Source: an uncultured Bacteroidales bacterium (GTDB lineage: Bacteria > Bacteroidota > Bacteroidia > Bacteroidales > UBA932). From it: 55,166 nt of DNA. Where the stretch lies: assembly GCA_944326255.1 (NCBI GenBank), contig CALVDG010000003.1, positions 1 through 55,166 of the forward strand, in the 5' to 3' direction. The notes beneath the pieces were generated by a model, which worked only from the letters and a program-made list of their open reading frames with translations, made no database searches and was not told the origin of the DNA. Every line of letters starts with the position of its first letter. Positions within the stretch are counted from its first letter, which is position 1. Shown here one piece after another: positions 50,041 through 55,166 of this stretch. Made by a program: the position numbers and the translations under genes.

Positions 50041-51358
50041 AGCATTTCAAAGAATATACACTCAGTTGGAAGCCATTACCAAAGCCACTGTCTCAGTCAA
50101 GGCTCAGGGAGTTTCCAATGACGAGCTCGCCACTGTAGCCGGACGTCTGGCCCAGGTGGTGAAGATGAAGGACGATACCGTCACCCTCCAGGTATTCGAA
50201 GGCACAGACGGCATCCCGACAAACGCCGAAGTGACATTTTTCGGCGAGCCGCCCGCCCTCAATGTCAGCGACGACCTGGCCGGACGTTTTTTCAACGCAT
50301 ACGGACAGCCCATCGACGGAGGCCCGGAAGTGGAGGGTGAGAGACGCTATATCGGAGGCCCGTCGGTCAACCCCTATAAAAGAAAACAGCCATCACAGCT
50401 GATTCCAACCGGTATCGCCGGTATCGACCTGAACAACACGTTGGTATCGGGACAGAAGATTCCGTTCTTCGCCGACCCTGACCAGCCCTACAACCAGGTG
50501 ATGGCCATGGTGGCCCTCCGTGCGGACGTGGACAAGATCATCCTCGGCGGCATGGGACTCTCCAACGACGACTACCTCTACTTCAAGAACATGTTCGAGA
50601 GCGCAGGTGCATTGGACAAGATTATCAGCTTCGTCAACACTACCGAGCAGCCTCCCGTGGAGCGTCTGCTGATACCGGACATGGCCCTGACCGCCGCCGA
50701 GTATTTCGCCGTGGACAAGAACGAGAAAGTCCTCGTGCTGCTGACCGACATGACCCTGTATGCCGACGCCCTCTCGATAGTGAGCAACCGTATGGACCAG
50801 ATTCCCTCGAAGGACTCCATGCCCGGCTCCCTGTACTCCGACCTGGCGAAGATCTACGAGAAGGCCGTACAGCTGCCCGCTGGAGGATCGATCACGATTA
50901 TCGCAGTGACTACCCTCAATGACGGGGACATCACACATGCCATCCCGGACAACACCGGATACATCACCGAGGGTCAGCTTTTCCTGCGTCTGGACAGCGA
51001 CACCGGCAAGGTAATTGTGGACCCTTTCCGCTCACTGTCCCGTCTGAAACAGCTGGTTATAGGCAAGCAGACCCGCGAGGACCACAACCAGGTGATGAAC
51101 ACCGCCGTCCGTCTCTACGCAGACGCGGCCAACGCCAGGACCAAGCTGGAGAACGGCTTCGACCTGAGCGACTACGACAACCGCTGTCTCGAATTTGCCA
51201 AGGAATACTCCACCAGACTGCTGGCCATCGACGTGAACATCTCCATCAACGAGATGCTCGACACCGCATGGGAGCTGTTCGGCAAGTATTTCACCAAGGC
51301 CGAGACAGGACTGAAGGAGTCGCTGATACAGAAATACTGGAAAGGCAAAGAATCATAA
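50030..51358 (+). CDS. atpB: V-type ATPase regulatory subunit B
   Basis: A 442-aa non-catalytic head subunit, without a Walker A motif, as expected (QLIPTGIAGIDLNNTLVSGQK). It has LTDMTLYADALSIVSNRMDQIPSK and a conserved SRLKQLVIGKQTREDH region. It alternates with subunit A in the head. The ATG at 50030 overlaps subunit A by 11 bp. Confidence 0.97.
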   Translation: MTNRAFQRIYTQLEAITKATVSVKAQGVSNDELATVAGRLAQVVKMKDDTVTLQVFEGTDGIPTNAEVTFFGEPPALNVSDDLAGRFFNAYGQPIDGGPEVEGERRYIGGPSVNPYKRKQPSQLIPTGIAGIDLNNTLVSGQKIPFFADPDQPYNQVMAMVALRADVDKIILGGMGLSNDDYLYFKNMFESAGALDKIISFVNTTEQPPVERLLIPDMALTAAEYFAVDKNEKVLVLLTDMTLYADALSIVSNRMDQIPSKDSMPGSLYSDLAKIYEKAVQLPAGGSITIIAVTTLNDGDITHAIPDNTGYITEGQLFLRLDSDTGKVIVDPFRSLSRLKQLVIGKQTREDHNQVMNTAVRLYADAANARTKLENGFDLSDYDNRCLEFAKEYSTRLLAIDVNISINEMLDTAWELFGKYFTKAETGLKESLIQKYWKGKES

Positions 51359-51364
51359 TTTACA

Positions 51365-51973
51365 ATGGCTATCAAATTCCAATACAACAAGACATCGCTG
51401 AACGAACTGGGCAAGCAGCTCAAGGTCCGTACACGCGCCTTGCCCACCTTGAAAAACAAGGAGGCGGCCCTGCGCTTAGAGGTCAAGAAGGCCAAAAAGC
51501 GCTCGGATGAGCTATTGGAAGAGCTGGCCTCATCCCTGGAAAAATACAGATACATGTCAGGTCTGTGGAACGAGTTCGAGCCCGGACTGATAACCGTTAA
51601 GGACGTGGAGCTGGAAACAGCAAAGTTTGCAGGTGTCAAGATTCCGGAGCTCAGGAACGTCATATACGAGGTCAAGGAGTTCGATCTGTTCCGCAAGCCC
51701 ATGTGGTACAGTGACGGAGTACAGATCCTGAAGGACCTGGCACGTCTCGGTATCGAATCAGAGATCTGTTCGGAGAAGAGCCGCATCCTGGACTGGTCCC
51801 GCAAGAAGACCACCCAGAAGGTCAACCTCTACGAGAAAGTGCAGATACCAGGCTACCACGAAGCCATCCTGAAGATAAAGAGATATCTGGAGGATGAGGA
51901 GAACCTTTCCAAGGCATCCCAGAAAATAGTAAAGACACGCCACAACTTAGAAGAAGAGGAGGAAGCGTTATGA
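51365..51973 (+). CDS. atpD: V-type ATPase subunit D (central stalk)
   Basis: A 202-aa protein with long N- and C-terminal helices that form the central shaft (FQYNKTSLNELGKQLKVRTR at the start, KIKRYLEDEENLSKASQKIV near the end). It passes rotation between the head and the K ring. Its stop overlaps the ATG of subunit I by 4 bp. Confidence 0.93.
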   Translation: MAIKFQYNKTSLNELGKQLKVRTRALPTLKNKEAALRLEVKKAKKRSDELLEELASSLEKYRYMSGLWNEFEPGLITVKDVELETAKFAGVKIPELRNVIYEVKEFDLFRKPMWYSDGVQILKDLARLGIESEICSEKSRILDWSRKKTTQKVNLYEKVQIPGYHEAILKIKRYLEDEENLSKASQKIVKTRHNLEEEEEAL

Positions 51974-53772
51974 TTACCAAGATGACAAAATACTCCATGA
52001 TCCTCCTTTCGGGAGACTTGGACTCCTTCCTGTCAGGTATTCAGTCGTTAGGTATGGTGGACATCACCCGCTCCGCCGCAGCCTGCGATGATGCCTCTAA
52101 GCAGATGAGCGACCTTATAACCAGATGCAGGAACGCTGTGGACTCCCTTGGCAATCTGACAAAGGAGAACCCGGACCTCAAGGCCGAAGCGCATCCTGAA
52201 ATCTCAGGAGAGCAGATGCTGTCAGACTTTGAAAGCAATGCTGCCCGCCGCATGGATATAAGTACCGGACTGGCCTCACTGGAGAAAGAGTACCAGAACG
52301 CCCTCCCGTGGGGAGAATTCGCCCAGGAAGATCTCGGCCGCATCAGGAAAGCCGGGCTCATCCCCCATTTCTACTGCGCGGGCGACAAGAAGTTCCAGAG
52401 CCGGTGGGAGGAGGAATACCCGCTGTGGGTGCTCAACCGCACAGGCGGCAAGACATATTTCACCGTACTGTCCGGACCGGAAGAGGATTTCAATTTTCCC
52501 ATGGAGCAGGCACAGTTTCCCGTACGTCCGGCATCCGCTGTACTGTCCGAAATAGACCGGCTTAAAGCCGAACGGGACAGACTGCTGGCTGTGGCCGCCG
52601 GATATGCGGAACGGACTGCCGAACTGCAGGAGCTTGCCGACAGAACATTCGCCTCACTTGACCTGTATCTTGCAGAGACATCCTCCGTCAAGGAAGGAGA
52701 AGGGACCATAAGTATCGTGGAAGGCTTCGCTCCCACAGAGGACGACATCAAAGTCAAGGAATATCTCGACTCATGCAGCGTCTACTACATGGCCGAAGCC
52801 GCCAAGGGCGAGGACAACCCTCCAGTAAAGTTGCACAACAACTGGTTCGCACGGCTTTTCGAGCCTGTAGGCAGTCTGTATGAGCTGCCCAATTACGATG
52901 AGCTGGACCTTACCCCCTACTTCGCCCCGTTCTACATGCTCTTCTTCGGATTCTGCCTGGGAGACATGGGCTACGGACTGATATTGGTCATAGCCGGCAT
53001 AGCCGCAGCTATTGCATTACCTAAATACAAGGCATACGGCAAGCTTATCGCATGGCTCGGAGTGGGCTCGCTAATCATGCCCCTCCTCTCGGGAACAGTA
53101 TTCGGGATGAAACTCTACGACATCTTCCCCATGCGGGAGGACATAAAGAGCCTCTTCTTCTCCGACCTGAAGATGTTCTGGTTCGCGATCATATTCGGAC
53201 TGTTCCAGATAGTCTTCGCCAGGATGATAAAAGCCGTTTTCGCCTTCTCCAGGCACAAGTGGGACGAGGGGCTGAGTGAGGTAGGCTGGTGCATGGTCAT
53301 TGTCTGGGCCGCATGCGCGTATGCCGGAAGCCAGACCGGTTCGAGACTGCTGCCTTCCATCGCCGCACAGATACTGCTGTTCGGAGGACTCGTGCTCGTC
53401 CTGTTCTGCAGTAAACCGGCCAAGTTCTTCCTGCTGAGACCCCTGAAAGGCATCGTTTCCCTGTACGACATCACCGGTATATTCGGAGACATGCTCTCCT
53501 ACATCCGACTGTTCGGACTGGGCACCACGGGAGGTATCCTCGCCCTGGTGATCAACTCCATAGCCATGAGCCTCTCCGGCATTCCCTACGTCGGCTGGCC
53601 CGTGACTGTCATCTTCCTCATCTTCGGGCATCTGGCCGTCATGGGCCTGTCGTGCCTCGGAGCATTCGTACACCCGGTCCGTCTGACCTTCGTCGAGTTC
53701 TACAAGAACGTGGGCTTCGAGGGAGGCGGAAGGGCCTACAAACCGTTGAAATCATATAACAATAACAAATAA
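51970..53772 (+). CDS. V-type ATPase subunit I (a-type membrane stator)
   Basis: A 600-aa two-part protein. The cytoplasmic N-terminal half (1-320) has coiled coils. The membrane half (320-600) has about seven or eight helices, including GFCLGDMGYGL and the essential-Arg helix DMLSYIRLFGLGTTGG. It forms the ion half-channels against the K ring. The last residues GGGRAYKPLKS match the family end. Confidence 0.95.
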   Translation: MITKMTKYSMILLSGDLDSFLSGIQSLGMVDITRSAAACDDASKQMSDLITRCRNAVDSLGNLTKENPDLKAEAHPEISGEQMLSDFESNAARRMDISTGLASLEKEYQNALPWGEFAQEDLGRIRKAGLIPHFYCAGDKKFQSRWEEEYPLWVLNRTGGKTYFTVLSGPEEDFNFPMEQAQFPVRPASAVLSEIDRLKAERDRLLAVAAGYAERTAELQELADRTFASLDLYLAETSSVKEGEGTISIVEGFAPTEDDIKVKEYLDSCSVYYMAEAAKGEDNPPVKLHNNWFARLFEPVGSLYELPNYDELDLTPYFAPFYMLFFGFCLGDMGYGLILVIAGIAAAIALPKYKAYGKLIAWLGVGSLIMPLLSGTVFGMKLYDIFPMREDIKSLFFSDLKMFWFAIIFGLFQIVFARMIKAVFAFSRHKWDEGLSEVGWCMVIVWAACAYAGSQTGSRLLPSIAAQILLFGGLVLVLFCSKPAKFFLLRPLKGIVSLYDITGIFGDMLSYIRLFGLGTTGGILALVINSIAMSLSGIPYVGWPVTVIFLIFGHLAVMGLSCLGAFVHPVRLTFVEFYKNVGFEGGGRAYKPLKSYNNNK

Positions 53773-53786
53773 AACAACTCAATCTT

Positions 53787-54248
53787 ATGACAACACCACT
53801 GATTTTAGCCTATGTGGGTATGGCGGTCATGCTTACCCTCTCCTGCACTGGAAGTGCCATCGGTGTAACAATGGGCGGCAACACCACTATCGCCGCTCTC
53901 AAGAAGAAACCCGAGATATTCGGAAAGTCCATGCTCCTGTGCGTGCTCCCCTCTACCCAGGGTCTGTACGGATTCGCCGCGTTCTTCCTGATGCTCAGCA
54001 GTCTGGGCGGCATGGAGGATGCCTCGCAGGTACTTACCATGAATCAGGGACTGGCCATGTGCGCAGCCGGTCTGGCACTCGGTTTCGTGGGCCTGTGGTC
54101 AGCCATCAAGCAGGCCAGCCTCGTATGCAACGGTATCAACGAGATGTCCAACGGCAACGACGTCTTCTCCAAGACCATGATTCTCGCCGTATTCCCCGAG
54201 CTCTACGCCATCCTCTCGTTCGCCTGCGCCTTCCTCGCCCTGCCGTAA
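53787..54248 (+). CDS. V-type ATPase subunit K (proteolipid ring, Na+-site residues present)
   Basis: A 153-aa double-hairpin proteolipid with four helices. The ion-carrying Glu is in FPELYAIL (E138). Residues matching the known Na+ ligands of the Enterococcus hirae K ring (Leu61, Thr64, Gln65, Gln110, Glu139) are Leu54, Thr57, Gln58 (VLPSTQGLYGF), Gln109 and Glu138, with the same L-T-Q and Gln-Glu spacing. This suggests Na+ rather than H+ coupling; it is inference from motif. It is the last gene of the operon and is followed by a terminator. No F or G/H gene is present. Confidence 0.93.
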   Translation: MTTPLILAYVGMAVMLTLSCTGSAIGVTMGGNTTIAALKKKPEIFGKSMLLCVLPSTQGLYGFAAFFLMLSSLGGMEDASQVLTMNQGLAMCAAGLALGFVGLWSAIKQASLVCNGINEMSNGNDVFSKTMILAVFPELYAILSFACAFLALP

Positions 54249-54272
54249 ACGCAAGGACACAGCACGACTTTA

Positions 54273-54311
54273 TGAGACTGCGTCGGAGATCCCGGTGCAG
54301 TCTCACTGTTT
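54273..54311 (+). terminator. Probable terminator of the V-ATPase operon
   Basis: A 9-bp perfect stem TGAGACTGC/GCAGTCTCA (54273-54281 with 54297-54305) with an inner CGG/CCG pairing, followed by a modest T-containing tail (CTGTTTAT). It lies between convergent genes. Confidence 0.7.
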
Positions 54312-54320
54312 ATATACATG

Positions 54321-55115
54321 CTAAAAGTCGAGGGAGAAGATGTCGGAGCGGGGCAGGCAGACGAGCTGGAGGTCATCCGGTATGGTCAGGCCGATGGAGG
54401 TCAGGGCATAATACGAGGTGCGGTAAGCCAGGCCGGGGGTGTTGTTGTCCTGACTTAGATGACAGAGAAATACTCCCTTGAGGCCCGGATGCCAGATACG
54501 TTTGAGGGCAGAGGCACAGTCATCGTTGCTCAGGTGTCCGTTGTCTCCCATGACACGGGCCTTGAGTTCAGGCGTATAGCGGCCCCGGATGAGCATGTCG
54601 ATGTCATAGTTGGACTCGATGATGACGTAGTCGGCCTGCTGACAATAGGCATAGGCATATTCCGGCACCCGGCCCAGGTCGGTCATGAACACGAAGCGTG
54701 TGCCGAAGAAGTCCAGGAAGTAACCCAGGGTCTGGGTCGCGTCGTGGGGTACCTCGAATGTCACGCAGCCTACTCCGCGCATCTGCTCCGGGAATCCGGG
54801 ACGCAGCACTCTGCGCGAGCCGGCCAGGTCTGGACCGACTGCGCTGTGACGGGTCAGGGCATCATGCAGCCTGGCCGTGGCATATACCGGCACAGACAGT
54901 CTCTGTGCCAGTGACAGCAGGCCCCGTATGTGGTCCACATGATCGTGTGTCACGAATATCATCTCCACCGACGACACATCCACCCCGGCCTTAGCCAGCC
55001 GTTGCTTGATGGTACGGAAGCCTATCCCTGCATCCACTACCAGGGCCGTACTCTCATTGCCTATATAGTAACAGTTACCGTTGCTCCCGCTCGAGATACT
55101 CAGAAATCTTGCCAT
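54321..55115 (-). CDS. MBL-fold metallo-hydrolase (YycJ/WalJ-like)
   Basis: A 264-aa metallo-beta-lactamase-fold protein. It starts RFLSISSGSNGNCYYIG, the usual opening of the YycJ group, with metal ligands in THDHVDH (about residues 56-62), a second His in VPHDAT, Asp in MTDLG and a late His in CHLSQDNNT. YycJ-type proteins act on nucleic acid or wall-linked functions in some bacteria; activity here is unknown. Its first 41 bp overlap the 3' end of the next upstream gene. Confidence 0.9.
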   Translation of the reverse strand: MARFLSISSGSNGNCYYIGNESTALVVDAGIGFRTIKQRLAKAGVDVSSVEMIFVTHDHVDHIRGLLSLAQRLSVPVYATARLHDALTRHSAVGPDLAGSRRVLRPGFPEQMRGVGCVTFEVPHDATQTLGYFLDFFGTRFVFMTDLGRVPEYAYAYCQQADYVIIESNYDIDMLIRGRYTPELKARVMGDNGHLSNDDCASALKRIWHPGLKGVFLCHLSQDNNTPGLAYRTSYYALTSIGLTIPDDLQLVCLPRSDIFSLDF

Positions 55116-55166
55116 ACAGATCGTCCTTGGGGTTATAGAGCACTGTGTGCAGGCCCAGTGCCTTGC
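55075..55166 (-). CDS. Partial CDS, C-terminal end of a gene entering from the right edge
   Basis: Only the last 30 codons are in the window (KALGLHTVLYNPKDD, then YGKISEYLEREQR and a stop at 55075). The GLHTVLYNP phrase resembles the C-terminal strand of HAD-type hydrolases, but so short a piece cannot be assigned. It overlaps the MBL-fold gene start by 41 bp, suggesting the two are cotranscribed. Confidence 0.45.
   Translation of the reverse strand, partial: KALGLHTVLYNPKDDLYGKISEYLEREQR

Noticed and set aside
1..55166. CRISPR arrays, insertion-sequence transposases, prophage or plasmid genes
   Set aside because: No regularly spaced repeats, no transposase, integrase or phage structural genes were recognised in any frame.

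Overview
The window reads as a chromosomal segment of a Bacteroidales bacterium, possibly a gut Rikenellaceae/Alistipes relative; the genus is only a guess. Supporting signs are repeated Bacteroidetes-type promoters (-7 box TAnnTTTG, sometimes with a -33 TTTG), lipoprotein fimbrillins of the FimA/Mfa type, DUF4301 and DUF2764 proteins, a Na+-pumping methylmalonyl-CoA decarboxylase, a V-type ATPase, and few recognisable Shine-Dalgarno sites. Most genes are housekeeping. Several stretches are visibly AT-richer and hold surface or accessory genes (fimbrial operon about 5.2-10.1 kb, DUF4062 gene about 14-15.5 kb, caspase operon about 35.4-39.1 kb).

Layout. 1-348 is non-coding with inverted and direct repeats. 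0.35-5.2 kb: orphan Vsr mismatch endonuclease, a DKNYY-repeat protein, an MFS exporter, and an AmmeMemoRadiSam pair in which the Memo and AMMECR1 modules are fused and the radical SAM gene looks frameshifted. 5.4-10.1 kb: three-gene fimbrial operon (structural fimbrillin, FimB/Mfa2-like anchor, large tip-like lipoprotein with a Big_2 domain). 10.1-13.9 kb: tatA-tatC-ABC-F-rlmB on the minus strand. 14-18.7 kb: DUF4062/HATPase fusion, a thioesterase, valS. 18.8-21.1 kb: a four-gene plus-strand operon (DUF3467, DUF2520, KdsC-like, Maf). 21-26.6 kb: a choloylglycine-hydrolase-family enzyme, a Tat-exported ferredoxin-type aldo/keto reductase, a GH92 mannosidase; then tRNA-Lys(CTT) with a clear terminator. 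26.9-35.3 kb: SDR, HdeD-like protein, small membrane protein, ffh-folD-M81 peptidase, a deoxyhypusine-synthase homologue, a large palindromic element, DUF4301.

35.4-39.4 kb is the least familiar part: a minus-strand operon encoding a beta-barrel-like protein, a secreted WG-repeat/caspase-fold protein and a lipoprotein. It is preceded by about 240 nt that folds into a long multi-stem RNA behind its own promoter, either a 6S-like small RNA or a structured leader. 39.5-40.8 kb: DUF721 and recF.

40.9-54.3 kb is an energy block. One long operon (TPR protein, yebC, mce, mmdA, OadG-like subunit fused to a lamin-tail domain, biotin carrier, mmdB) ends at a UUCG terminator. The V-ATPase operon (E, DUF2764, A, B, D, I, K) follows directly. 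Subunit K keeps the Leu/Thr/Gln/Gln/Glu pattern of the Enterococcus hirae Na+ site with similar spacing, so the two operons may form a sodium cycle: succinate-to-propionate decarboxylation pumps Na+ out and the V-ATPase uses or adds to that gradient. The window ends with an MBL-fold hydrolase and the 3' end of one more gene.
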